Below are positions 17,226-25,151 of a stretch of DNA of 64,000 bases, one piece after another (positions within the stretch are counted from its first letter, which is position 1; each line of letters opens with the position of its first letter). Location of the stretch: positions 1-64,000 of the forward strand of contig JAWVYS010000008.1 of the NCBI GenBank assembly GCA_033722555.1, in the 5' to 3' direction. The translations under genes and the position numbers were made by a program. The notes below the pieces were generated by a model. It was given only the letters and a program-made list of their open reading frames with translations. It had not been told where the DNA came from and ran no database searches. This DNA comes from Brumimicrobium sp033722555 (GTDB taxonomy: Bacteria; Bacteroidota; Bacteroidia; Flavobacteriales_D; Crocinitomicaceae).

Positions 17226-20200
17226 ATTTTCGGATTAATACACCCATAAAACAAATGTCGTCAACCTGATCATAACCCTCTTTCCATTTGGTCATTTCAT
17301 CCTCAAAAATAACTTTTTGCTCCTCCATGGGTTTCTCATAATGTTCAATGATCAGCTCTTTCATCGCTTTTACCTTGAATTTCTTGTTTTTCGGTCCTCC
17401 AAACTGGTCGGCATAACCGTCTGTACTCATGTAGAAATGCGTGGTTTCCGAAATTATTAATTCATTCAAATCATACACCTGATCGATTGGGGTAAATCCT
17501 CCCACCGCTACTTTTGTCGCTTTAATCTCAAATAATTCACCCCCTTGAACGTACCAAAGTGGCCTGTTAGCTCCGGAATATTCAACTTTTCCCGTACTGT
17601 GATCTATCGTAATAATTGCGGCATCCATGCCGTCTCTGGTAGCCTTTTTTCCTGAATCCTGACGGAGGGACTGTTTAATGCCCTCATTCAAAAATGCCAG
17701 TATTTTGTCCGGCGAAGTAATGCCTTTTTCACCCACACAAACGTTCAGTTTATCGACTCCAATCATCGACATGAAAGCTCCGGGTACTCCGTGTCCCGTA
17801 CAATCGGCGCAAACCACAATAGACTTGCTGCCCAACTGATGGAACCAGTAAAAATCTCCACTGACAACATCCTTCGGCCAAAACATAATGAATGAGTCAT
17901 CAAGGTGTTTTTTCATTTCTGATTTGATGGGAAGAATGGCCTCCTGAATTCGCTGGGCATAATTGATACTATCCTCAATTTCGGTTTTTTGCTGTAAGAT
18001 TTTGGATTTCTGATCTTCCAAACGGTGATTTTTTTCCTCAATCTCCTTCGTTCTTTCTTTCACAGCCAATTCAAGTCGCTTGTTTTGTCTTTTCAGCTGA
18101 TAAATACTAATTCTTACAACGACAAATAGTATGATCAGGAATACAAGCACATAGGCAGTGTAAGCAGCAGTGGAACGATACCAGGGTGTAAGGATCGTAA
18201 AAGAGAATTTAGCAGGTTCGGCTTCTTGACGATAAACGTTTCGTGCCTTAACAATAAATTCGTAATCACCCTCCGGTAAATTACTGAACTCAACCTCGGT
18301 CTTTTCTGACCATTCAGACCATTTATCATTATAACCCTTCAGATGATAACTGTATTCGATAGGTTGATGATCCTCAAAATACGGTGCACTGAATGAAAAT
18401 TGTATCAAATTCTTTTCGTATTCAAGCGTCGCCTTTGGAAGCTTATTATTTGGATACCCACCGAAAACGAGTTTTCCTTCCTTGGTTTCTACCTTCCGTA
18501 TCAGGGTGTTAAACTCTTCTTTATATGGAATATCTCCTTTGATATCATACCTGATAAGTCCTTCGGTCGCGCCTATCCACAGATAGTTGCTTTTTTCGGG
18601 TTTATAAAGAACATTTACCCTGCCTTTTTTTATTCCCCAGAAAGGCCGGTTGATATACGTCTTTTCACGCTTGTCATAAACCCCTACATCGTTATCCAGA
18701 CAATACCAGATGTGGTTTTTATCCTCCGTCAAATAGAATAAGGCCTTGGAAAAAGTACTGTCACCCACATTTTCGGGCATAAATACCGTATGAACTTCGT
18801 CGTCGACCTCTACATGTTCTACACCTAATATTCCAACAGTGGTTCCTAAAAGAACTTTATTGCCGATTTTTTGCGGAACCAGGATATGATCGTCAGGGAA
18901 TCCATAACTTTCTCCGCTGAAGAAATCAACGCTGAAGGTACCATCGGAATAAATTAATTTGAGCAGACCCTGACTGTGAAGACCTGTCCAGTAAAATAAT
19001 TTATTCTTGTATTTTTGCTTCTCAATATTGGTAACCGTTGAAAAAGAAGCCTTGTAAGTGTATAAAATCTTTTGAGAAGTCGGATTGATCACCTGAAGAC
19101 CCTGACTGCCGGCCATAATTAAAAAGTCCTTTTCTTTTTCGTAATATAAAGCATTGATGTTTTGCCGGTTCAGTCGCTCCGGTTTGGCACTTTTCTGCTC
19201 AAGATTTAAACGGTATAACCCTTCGCTTGTCCCAATGAAAAGCATTTTTCCAATTTGTTTCAAACTCCATACAGTGTAGGGAATCTCAGTTATCTTTTCA
19301 TAGATCTTATCCAGCGACTGATTCTCTTGGTTGATCCTGAAGAGCCCCTCGTGAGTACCAACATATAAACTTGATTCGCCATTGTGTTCAGTTTCTATAA
19401 CGGATTTCACTCCTCCTATCAGGCCCTGATTTTCCCCGAAATACGAAAGCCTTGAATGCAGATTGACCAGCGCAAGGCCGTTTCCGAGACTAAGCCAAAG
19501 GTTACCGTCAATATCCACAAACTGATTCTTGACTTCGTTGGATTTTAAACCCATACGCTTATTTATTCGGCCTATTTCAGTTCCGTTTTCGCTGATGATT
19601 ACGGATCCCTTATCAAAGGTCTGCAACGCAATTTTGTTCTTACTAATCTTTTTGGCTCCGAAGATCAACAGCTTATTGAGATATTCGTTGTTCTCACTTT
19701 CGATTTTTTCTACTTTCCAGTTGCTTTTCAGACGATACATACCTATTTCCTGAGTGATTATCAGGTGATCGTTTGAATTGCTCAAAGGAACAATTCCAAA
19801 CGCTGCATAGATCTCAAAATCCTCGGAGCCTGTAATTTTTATCCATTCTTCACCGGACCAACGCATCAGGCCAATGTCACGCATTCTCGCAACGAGTTCA
19901 CCGTTAACTGCAAAAACTGTATGAGCCGTAGAAGGCATAGGTATAGCGCTTACACGTTCATCATGAAAACGAAAAATTTGTTCCTGGCTGTGAAAGAAAA
20001 TTCCCTTCGGGGTTTCCAAAATGGTCCAGATATCGGTAAAAGGATAATCAGCCCTTAGCAGCGAATCTACAAGCGACTGATAATAATATGATCCTGTGCT
20101 GTCTATCAGCAATCGACCGAAATCTCCCATTGCACCGGCATAGATAATTCCTTTTTTCGAGGTATACAGAGAACGGGTAACACGCGCCGGAACAACCTCA

Positions 20201-20442
20201 ATGCTCAGCCATTTCGTCCCGTCAAAGGAAAGAATGTGTCCCGTATTTCCGAAATACATGATTCCCAGATTATCCTGAGTGATTCCGTGGTTATCCGGTG
20301 AAAATTCATGACTATATTGTTCGGAGGTATAATTCGATATCGGGGGAAAAAAATCCTGTGATCTAACCGTAAAAAGATGAAGAATGAAAAATGCAAACGA
20401 TAAAAGGGATAAATTCAATTTCATAAGTACTATCTTTTTCAT
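17224..20442 (-). CDS. Propeller-sensor SpoIIE/PP2C-type phosphatase
   Basis: A 1072-aa membrane sensor protein. After a signal peptide (LSLLSFAFFILHLF) come about 650 residues of two-component-regulator propeller repeats (DNLGIMYFGNTGHI, NGESSLYVGTHEGLF, SNYLWIGATEGLI), then a Y_Y_Y-type domain (about 680-750, LPEGDYEFIVKARN), one transmembrane helix (about 760-785), a long coiled coil, and a C-terminal PP2C/SpoIIE phosphatase domain (about 850-1072) with metal-ligand motifs DVVSGDFYW, CADCTGHGVPGAFMS, RDGMDAAI and STDGYADQFGG. It probably senses a periplasmic signal and dephosphorylates a partner such as an anti-sigma-antagonist or regulator; no partner is adjacent. Met-7 is an alternative start. 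Confidence 0.88.
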   Translation of the reverse strand: MKKIVLMKLNLSLLSFAFFILHLFTVRSQDFFPPISNYTSEQYSHEFSPDNHGITQDNLGIMYFGNTGHILSFDGTKWLSIEVVPARVTRSLYTSKKGIIYAGAMGDFGRLLIDSTGSYYYQSLVDSLLRADYPFTDIWTILETPKGIFFHSQEQIFRFHDERVSAIPMPSTAHTVFAVNGELVARMRDIGLMRWSGEEWIKITGSEDFEIYAAFGIVPLSNSNDHLIITQEIGMYRLKSNWKVEKIESENNEYLNKLLIFGAKKISKNKIALQTFDKGSVIISENGTEIGRINKRMGLKSNEVKNQFVDIDGNLWLSLGNGLALVNLHSRLSYFGENQGLIGGVKSVIETEHNGESSLYVGTHEGLFRINQENQSLDKIYEKITEIPYTVWSLKQIGKMLFIGTSEGLYRLNLEQKSAKPERLNRQNINALYYEKEKDFLIMAGSQGLQVINPTSQKILYTYKASFSTVTNIEKQKYKNKLFYWTGLHSQGLLKLIYSDGTFSVDFFSGESYGFPDDHILVPQKIGNKVLLGTTVGILGVEHVEVDDEVHTVFMPENVGDSTFSKALFYLTEDKNHIWYCLDNDVGVYDKREKTYINRPFWGIKKGRVNVLYKPEKSNYLWIGATEGLIRYDIKGDIPYKEEFNTLIRKVETKEGKLVFGGYPNNKLPKATLEYEKNLIQFSFSAPYFEDHQPIEYSYHLKGYNDKWSEWSEKTEVEFSNLPEGDYEFIVKARNVYRQEAEPAKFSFTILTPWYRSTAAYTAYVLVFLIILFVVVRISIYQLKRQNKRLELAVKERTKEIEEKNHRLEDQKSKILQQKTEIEDSINYAQRIQEAILPIKSEMKKHLDDSFIMFWPKDVVSGDFYWFHQLGSKSIVVCADCTGHGVPGAFMSMIGVDKLNVCVGEKGITSPDKILAFLNEGIKQSLRQDSGKKATRDGMDAAIITIDHSTGKVEYSGANRPLWYVQGGELFEIKATKVAVGGFTPIDQVYDLNELIISETTHFYMSTDGYADQFGGPKNKKFKVKAMKELIIEHYEKPMEEQKVIFEDEMTKWKEGYDQVDDICFMGVLIRK

Positions 20443-20536
20443 TCTGTTTGTCCCACAGAACTCCTTTGAGTAAAATTATGTTTTTATCTTTAAACTTCAA
20501 GTAAATATGTATATTTTAGTTTCAAAATAACGAAGA

Positions 20537-20953
20537 ATGAACAAAGAATTCACCTTAAAGGAGGCTATTGATTCAGTAGAGGAATTTCACAACAGCTTTG
20601 GTATAAAAAATAATTTTAAACCGGTAGCGAAAATTGAAACGGATCAGATAGAACTCAGACATCGGCTGATGATGGAAGAGAACAATGAATACCTGGAAGC
20701 GGCGCGCAATAACGATCTGGCTGAAGTCGCTGATGCACTGGGAGATCAGTTGTATATTCTTTGTGGCACCATTTTGAAACACGGCATGCAGGATGTTATC
20801 GCAGAGGTATTTCGGGAAATTCATCGATCCAATATGAGTAAATTGGACGAGAACGGTCAACCGATTTATCGCGAAGACGGAAAAGTGCTTAAAGGCAAGA
20901 ATTATTTTCGCCCGAACGTGAAAGCCATTCTCGAAGAATCCGATGGCTTTTAA
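20537..20953 (+). CDS. MazG-like / PRA-PH superfamily nucleotide pyrophosphohydrolase
   Basis: A 138-aa soluble protein. The alpha-helical MazG/PRA-PH signature is visible: RLMMEENNEYLEAA (EExxE, around residue 46) and EVADALGDQLYIL (ExxD, around residue 64), the acidic residues that bind Mg2+ and the nucleotide triphosphate. The C-terminal part (NMSKLDENGQPIYREDGKVL) occurs in this small subfamily. Expected reaction: NTP or dNTP to NMP plus pyrophosphate, a house-cleaning or pool-control role. The 3' end overlaps the Nudix gene by 11 nt, indicating coupled translation and a joint role in nucleotide sanitation. Confidence 0.82.
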   Translation: MNKEFTLKEAIDSVEEFHNSFGIKNNFKPVAKIETDQIELRHRLMMEENNEYLEAARNNDLAEVADALGDQLYILCGTILKHGMQDVIAEVFREIHRSNMSKLDENGQPIYREDGKVLKGKNYFRPNVKAILEESDGF

Positions 20954-21410
20954 CATACGTGTTTACGGCATCCTCATCAACGATCGCGCGGAGATCCTTC
21001 TTTCCGATGAAAACAGGTTTGGCACTTCTTTCACAAAGTTTCCGGGAGGGGGCCTGGAATTTGGTGAAGGTATCATCGATTGCCTGAAAAGGGAATTCCG
21101 TGAAGAGATTGGTATTGATATCCGAATAAAGGAGCTTTTCTACCTGACCGATTTCTTTCAGGTCTCGGCATTTGATAAAAATGATCAGCTGGTCAGTATT
21201 TATTATTTGGTCGATACCGAGGAAGTAAACAAGATTCGCACAGTCTCAGACCCATCTGGTTTCAGCGGAAATGATCAGGAAGTTCACAGATGGGTGCATC
21301 TACAGGAGATAAATGAGTCAGATGTAACTTTTCCGGTAGATAAAAAGGTGGTGGAAATGCTCAAAAATAATTGTTTTCCTAATTCAGCCTTTTCTGAACA
21401 TACTGGTTGA
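20943..21410 (+). CDS. Nudix hydrolase
   Basis: A 155-aa enzyme with a perfect Nudix box: G-x5-E-x7-REFREEIGI in GGLEFGEG...REFREEIGI, around residues 38-60. Nudix enzymes hydrolyse nucleoside diphosphates linked to another group, including damaged nucleotides; the substrate cannot be told by eye. It overlaps the MazG-like gene by 11 nt, so the two likely form a house-cleaning pair. Its C-terminal 32 nt overlap the convergent gene ending at 21379. The C-terminal tail (NNCFPNSAFSEHTG) is not conserved-looking and is the part encoded in the overlap. Confidence 0.9.
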   Translation: MAFNIRVYGILINDRAEILLSDENRFGTSFTKFPGGGLEFGEGIIDCLKREFREEIGIDIRIKELFYLTDFFQVSAFDKNDQLVSIYYLVDTEEVNKIRTVSDPSGFSGNDQEVHRWVHLQEINESDVTFPVDKKVVEMLKNNCFPNSAFSEHTG

Positions 21411-21945
21411 CCTTGCTGTAGAACTCCGGCGGACTATATGTTCTCCAGGAAATGTCTTCAAGTTCTCCACCCATCACGAAATACTGATCAAGATTAATCT
21501 CATTAAACTCCTTGATTACGTGGTCATGAAAATTGATCAGGGCTATATAGCCCTCCTCCAGTTCTTCAAACCATTCTTCATAATAGCAGTCATCGGAATA
21601 ATGAAAATTGAGGACGTTTTCTCCAATTAAAATGAATTTGTCAATCCCTTCTCCCATCATGTGCTCTATGATATCCCGTTTCAGAGTCATGATGTCATTA
21701 TTGATGGCGTCATTCCATTCACCGATAAGTTCAATAATCGTGTAACCCTCATCGTAATCGGTGAAAAGTATTTTCAGGAACAGGGTGGAAGAACCGATAT
21801 TGTCCCATTGAGGATGTATCATGTAATTATATACCTGATCCGTAAATTCGAACTCGCTATATTCTCTTTCATAAAAAGGAGACCGCTCGTCCTCGGATGA
21901 GATATAATAATCTCTCCAGTTATAATATGGTTCGATATCATGCAT
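21379..21945 (-). CDS. Conserved-looking acidic hypothetical protein
   Basis: A 188-aa soluble protein with no signal peptide or membrane helix. It is strongly acidic and aromatic (YYEEWFEELEEGY, PFYEREYSEFEF), with a central segment TDYDEGYTIIELIGEWNDAINND and helical stretches. I do not recognise a domain. A TAACTTTG promoter element ends 4 nt before the ATG, supporting the gene and a near-leaderless transcript. It is convergent with the Nudix gene and overlaps it by 32 nt. Function unknown. Confidence 0.75.
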   Translation of the reverse strand: MHDIEPYYNWRDYYISSEDERSPFYEREYSEFEFTDQVYNYMIHPQWDNIGSSTLFLKILFTDYDEGYTIIELIGEWNDAINNDIMTLKRDIIEHMMGEGIDKFILIGENVLNFHYSDDCYYEEWFEELEEGYIALINFHDHVIKEFNEINLDQYFVMGGELEDISWRTYSPPEFYSKVNQYVQKRLN

Positions 21946-21949
21946 AGGG

Positions 21950-21957
21950 CAAAGTTA
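21950..21957 (-). promoter_or_regulatory. Promoter -7 element, 4 nt from start
   Basis: On the minus strand this reads TAACTTTG and ends 4 nt before the ATG at 21945, implying a leaderless or nearly leaderless mRNA. Confidence 0.5.
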
Positions 21958-22093
21958 ATATATTTTACAGCTGTTGAAGAGACCATAACCCGAATTCGTC
22001 GGCAAAGATCCAGTCGTTTTTATCTTCTTGAAAAAGTGATCGATGAACAATGATTTTGGGCGAATGTTGTTTCTACAGATGAATAAGTTTTCT

Positions 22094-22101
22094 TAAATTT
22101 G
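22094..22101 (+). promoter_or_regulatory. Promoter -7 element for DUF4836 gene
   Basis: TAAATTTG ends 15 nt before the ATG at 22117. The TTG at 22099 that would extend the frame lies inside this element. Confidence 0.55.
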
Positions 22102-22116
22102 AAAAAAAACAGTAAA

Positions 22117-23610
22117 ATGTCAAAAAATATACTTTTATTCTATTCTATCGTGGCCCTTATACTGATGTCCGCCTGTAAAGGGCAGAAGGACGTGGACTTG
22201 AAATCAGCGGTGGCCTCATTTGTCAGCAACGAGAAGGCGGTTGTTGGTTACGGATATGTAGATGTCAAAAGCATCCTTGATAAATCAGACATGAAATCGC
22301 TCAAGGGAATCGGAGAATTCGTAACTGAACAGTTGACTTCCATGGAAAATGCGATTTCTATGGATCAGGGTATATACTATGCGGTGGCAGGCCCTCTGAA
22401 CAACGACGGAATGCCTGAGAAGGCTTATTTGTTTTTAAAAGTGAAGAATAAAGATTCGCTTCAGGCCATGTTTAGCGATATGGGTTATTCGTTTGAAGAG
22501 AAGAACGGTAAAATGGTCTTCGATGATATGACCACTGCCATAGGGTTTAATAATGAAATAGCCGTAATGATCAGTTCGGATTTCAAGAATAAAGCGTTGG
22601 AAGATCTTGAAAGAGCTTTTGTGAAGATCGCGGACAAAAATCAAAGCAAAAGAGTAGTTGAAGTATTGGAAACTAAAACGGATATACTTTTGGGAACTCA
22701 CCTGGAAAATCTTTATGGAACTTCCAACACGACACTGAATAAATTACCGATGGATAAACAGGCTGAACTCGTTTCCATGGCGAAAGATGGACATTTTGCA
22801 ACAACCATCGACTTTAATCCCGGAAATATTACTATCCACACCAACATGGAAAGGGTCAGTGAAGAATTGAAGAAAGCTTTCTTTTTTAAACCGGCATTTG
22901 AATCAGATGCGGTTCAGAAAATCGGTCCGGGAAAACCTATGGTAGCTTTTGCAACAGCCATGGATATTCCGAAAATGGAAAAGTTTGTGAATCGAATGAA
23001 TCCTCAGTTTACAGACGATCTTTATAAAATGTTCGGTCCTGCCGGGATTTTACTGAAAGCAGTTGGTGGTGAAGGAATAGGTTCCGTTATTAACGGTGAA
23101 CTAAGCTTTGCCCTCAATGCGATTTCTGCAGATGACATGGGCGGTATGGTTCCGGAATTTAACTTTTATGCGAGCCTGGGACCCAATAATCAGTTTGTCA
23201 CAGACCTTATCACTACGTTTGGTGAAGAAGGTGAGGTGCAGGATCTTGGAGACGGTTATTACAAATACGGTGGAGCAATGGCTTATATTGCGAAAAAAGA
23301 AATGATCGTTCATAGCAGCGACAGTCTCAAGGAATCTTTTAAAACAGCGCCTCTCACTTCCGTTCCCGGAATGGAAGGATTCGGAAAAAAACCGCTCTAC
23401 CTGTTCGTTGATCTTAAGCAGGTACAAAAAATCGGTATTCCCATCGGGGGAGAAGCTTCAGAGGTACTGAATGCAGCTGATTATCTGGTGGTAGAGGGAG
23501 ACAATACCTCGCTGACGGTTAAATTACAGATGAAAGATACAAAGGAAAATGCGTTGAAGCAGATCATACATGCACTGAAGGTATCGATACAGATGAATAT
23601 GTCTGTATGA
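22117..23610 (+). CDS. DUF4836 family lipoprotein
   Basis: A 497-aa lipoprotein with signal and lipobox MSKNILLFYSIVALILMSAC, the Cys (residue 20) being the lipidation site. The mature protein has the features of DUF4836, a Bacteroidota family of two-domain periplasmic or outer-membrane-anchored proteins (FVSNEKAVVGYGYVDVKSIL near the N-terminus, later GKPMVAFATAMDIPKM, ELSFALNAI and GGAMAYIAKKEMIVHSS). Function is not established. The start was placed at ATG 22117 because the promoter element overlaps the alternative TTG. Monocistronic as far as I can see. Confidence 0.85.
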   Translation: MSKNILLFYSIVALILMSACKGQKDVDLKSAVASFVSNEKAVVGYGYVDVKSILDKSDMKSLKGIGEFVTEQLTSMENAISMDQGIYYAVAGPLNNDGMPEKAYLFLKVKNKDSLQAMFSDMGYSFEEKNGKMVFDDMTTAIGFNNEIAVMISSDFKNKALEDLERAFVKIADKNQSKRVVEVLETKTDILLGTHLENLYGTSNTTLNKLPMDKQAELVSMAKDGHFATTIDFNPGNITIHTNMERVSEELKKAFFFKPAFESDAVQKIGPGKPMVAFATAMDIPKMEKFVNRMNPQFTDDLYKMFGPAGILLKAVGGEGIGSVINGELSFALNAISADDMGGMVPEFNFYASLGPNNQFVTDLITTFGEEGEVQDLGDGYYKYGGAMAYIAKKEMIVHSSDSLKESFKTAPLTSVPGMEGFGKKPLYLFVDLKQVQKIGIPIGGEASEVLNAADYLVVEGDNTSLTVKLQMKDTKENALKQIIHALKVSIQMNMSV

Positions 23611-23784
23611 TTCTTATTAACCTAAGTAAGCTTTGAAATAATTTGCCGCATTTGGTACTAACCCCTATTTGACCGGTGAGTATCATGCTGTGAATGGGGA
23701 AACCCGGTGGAACGGAGTATTCCGTAATCAAGGGTCATTGCTTGTTAAAGAACATTGAGTGAAATAGGAAACATAAGCCGTAGC
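23611..23784 (+). promoter_or_regulatory. Possible structured leader upstream of crcB
   Basis: The 174-nt region before crcB can form GGG-GAAA-CCC (23696-23705, GNRA loop), an ACGGA/TCCGT hairpin (23712-23716 with 23721-23725), and either ACCGG with CCGGT (23672-23676 with 23704-23708) or TGACC with GGTCA (23670-23674 with 23733-23737), which are mutually exclusive. I do not find the fluoride-riboswitch core, so this is only a candidate leader. Confidence 0.3.
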
Positions 23785-24156
23785 ATGGTAAAGCAACTAT
23801 TAATCGTAGGTCTGGGAGGTGGCTTGGGCAGCATTTTGCGCTTTTTGTCTTATGCACTTACGGCGAAATATTACTCAAAGGCCTTTCCTCTTGCAACTTT
23901 TGTAGTAAATATTCTGGGTTGTTTATTAATAGGTGTTCTGATAGGCCTATTAGGTCATCATATTCAGTCCAACCACAATTTAAAACTTCTGTTTATCACA
24001 GGATTTTGTGGCGGATATACAACGTTTTCCGCTTTTGCTCTGGAAAATGTCACCTTGCTTCAAAGCCAGAATTACTGGACGTTGATAATATATGTCCTGT
24101 TAAGCGTACTATTAGGCTTGCTTGCTGTCTGGTTGGGAATGCTGTTGACTAAATGA
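23785..24156 (+). CDS. crcB: Fluoride ion channel CrcB/Fluc
   Basis: A 123-aa four-helix membrane protein of the CrcB/Fluc family, which exports F- and works as an antiparallel dimer. Diagnostic segments: GGGLGSILRF at the N-terminus, FVVNILGCLLIG in helix 2, and ITGFCGGYTTFSAFALE in helix 3 with the break and Phe residues that line the F- pathway. Length is typical (about 120-130 aa). I start at ATG 23785; the TTG at 23755 would add ten unrelated residues. A possible structured leader precedes it. Confidence 0.92.
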   Translation: MVKQLLIVGLGGGLGSILRFLSYALTAKYYSKAFPLATFVVNILGCLLIGVLIGLLGHHIQSNHNLKLLFITGFCGGYTTFSAFALENVTLLQSQNYWTLIIYVLLSVLLGLLAVWLGMLLTK

Positions 24157-24295
24157 AGACTAAAATGACTGATTTGAGGTGAAGGAGTTTGAAATTTCAC
24201 ACCTTAAATACGAAACAGTTTTTTGAACAACCAACACAGAATCAGAGTTTCTCTTTAATACTCATCACCTCACCTCAGATAAGAGAACTTCTCTT

Positions 24296-25081
24296 TTAAT
24301 TGAATATAGCTGATCCGAAAACCATCGATATACTGTTGTAACTTCCTCTGATGTTTTCAGGTACGAAACGCTCTAGTTTGATTCCCAAATAGCGATTGTA
24401 TTTTACTGAATCGTAATGATACCTGATAAGTACTCCTCTATACTTCTCCACACCTCCCTGAGCGTCTTTTTTTGTTGGATTAAATTCGATGAGACCTGAG
24501 AACTTTTCATAATTTCCAAAGATTCCCAGAACCCCGGAAGGCCATACAGCTCCTCCTTGACCGTTATAATTTACTGATGGGTTGAGATGAACGCGATAAT
24601 AATAACGCACACCAATCATGGTATAATCCTTAATAGTGAAATGTGCTTGAAGACCATAGTTTAGATCGATCCAGAAGCCAAATTTTGATTTGCTCACCGG
24701 TCCCGGACTAAAAACCTCGGTGTTGCCGTAAGTACCATAATAACCTAGAGTCAACTCACCATTGTCTTTAATTTGATCAAAGACATTACTGTACATGTAC
24801 CCTAAACCCGTTCCAACCCGGATATAGTCACCAATCATAAATCTGGAATCGTTAAAAATAAACCCAAGAATTGATCCATCCATTGCGTTCAGATAAGTGC
24901 CGGATATACCATACCATTCGTTGCGAGGCATTCCGTGATCAGTATATGCCTGTTCCGCGCGATAATTATTGTAAACTGCGATGCTTGAAGCACCACCGCC
25001 GGAAATTTCAAGAGTTTGAGTAAAGGAATTAAAGGAAATTCCCGAATGAAGCAAAATCATTACTATAAATATATATTTCAT
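24296..25081 (-). CDS. Secreted beta-rich (outer-membrane barrel-like) protein
   Basis: A 261-aa protein with a signal peptide (MKYIFIVMILLHSGISF, cleavage near SFTQ). The mature protein has many alternating aromatic/polar strands (GDYIRVGTGLGYMYS, MIGVRYYYRVHLNPS, GVLIRYHYDSVKYN) and ends in a hydrophobic residue followed by Asn (MVFGSAIFN), features of a small outer-membrane barrel. Family not recognised. It lies 70 nt downstream of the PQQ-propeller gene on the same strand and is probably co-transcribed with it. Confidence 0.65.
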   Translation of the reverse strand: MKYIFIVMILLHSGISFNSFTQTLEISGGGASSIAVYNNYRAEQAYTDHGMPRNEWYGISGTYLNAMDGSILGFIFNDSRFMIGDYIRVGTGLGYMYSNVFDQIKDNGELTLGYYGTYGNTEVFSPGPVSKSKFGFWIDLNYGLQAHFTIKDYTMIGVRYYYRVHLNPSVNYNGQGGAVWPSGVLGIFGNYEKFSGLIEFNPTKKDAQGGVEKYRGVLIRYHYDSVKYNRYLGIKLERFVPENIRGSYNSISMVFGSAIFN

Positions 25082-25151
25082 AATATTTTGGTATTTCTAA
25101 ATTCAGTGATTTAGAGAAACAACTGCAATCCATTCGGGAATTTCGGTTTAT

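Noticed and set aside
23690..23726. Resemblance of GAATGGGGAAACCC to part of 23S rRNA or to a cobalamin riboswitch
   Set aside because: The match is limited to about 14-18 nt, with none of the surrounding rRNA sequence and no B12 box; a chance match to a GNRA hairpin is more likely.
23611..23784. Fluoride riboswitch before crcB
   Set aside because: The expected core sequences of the crcB motif are not found by eye; only a generic structured-leader candidate was kept.
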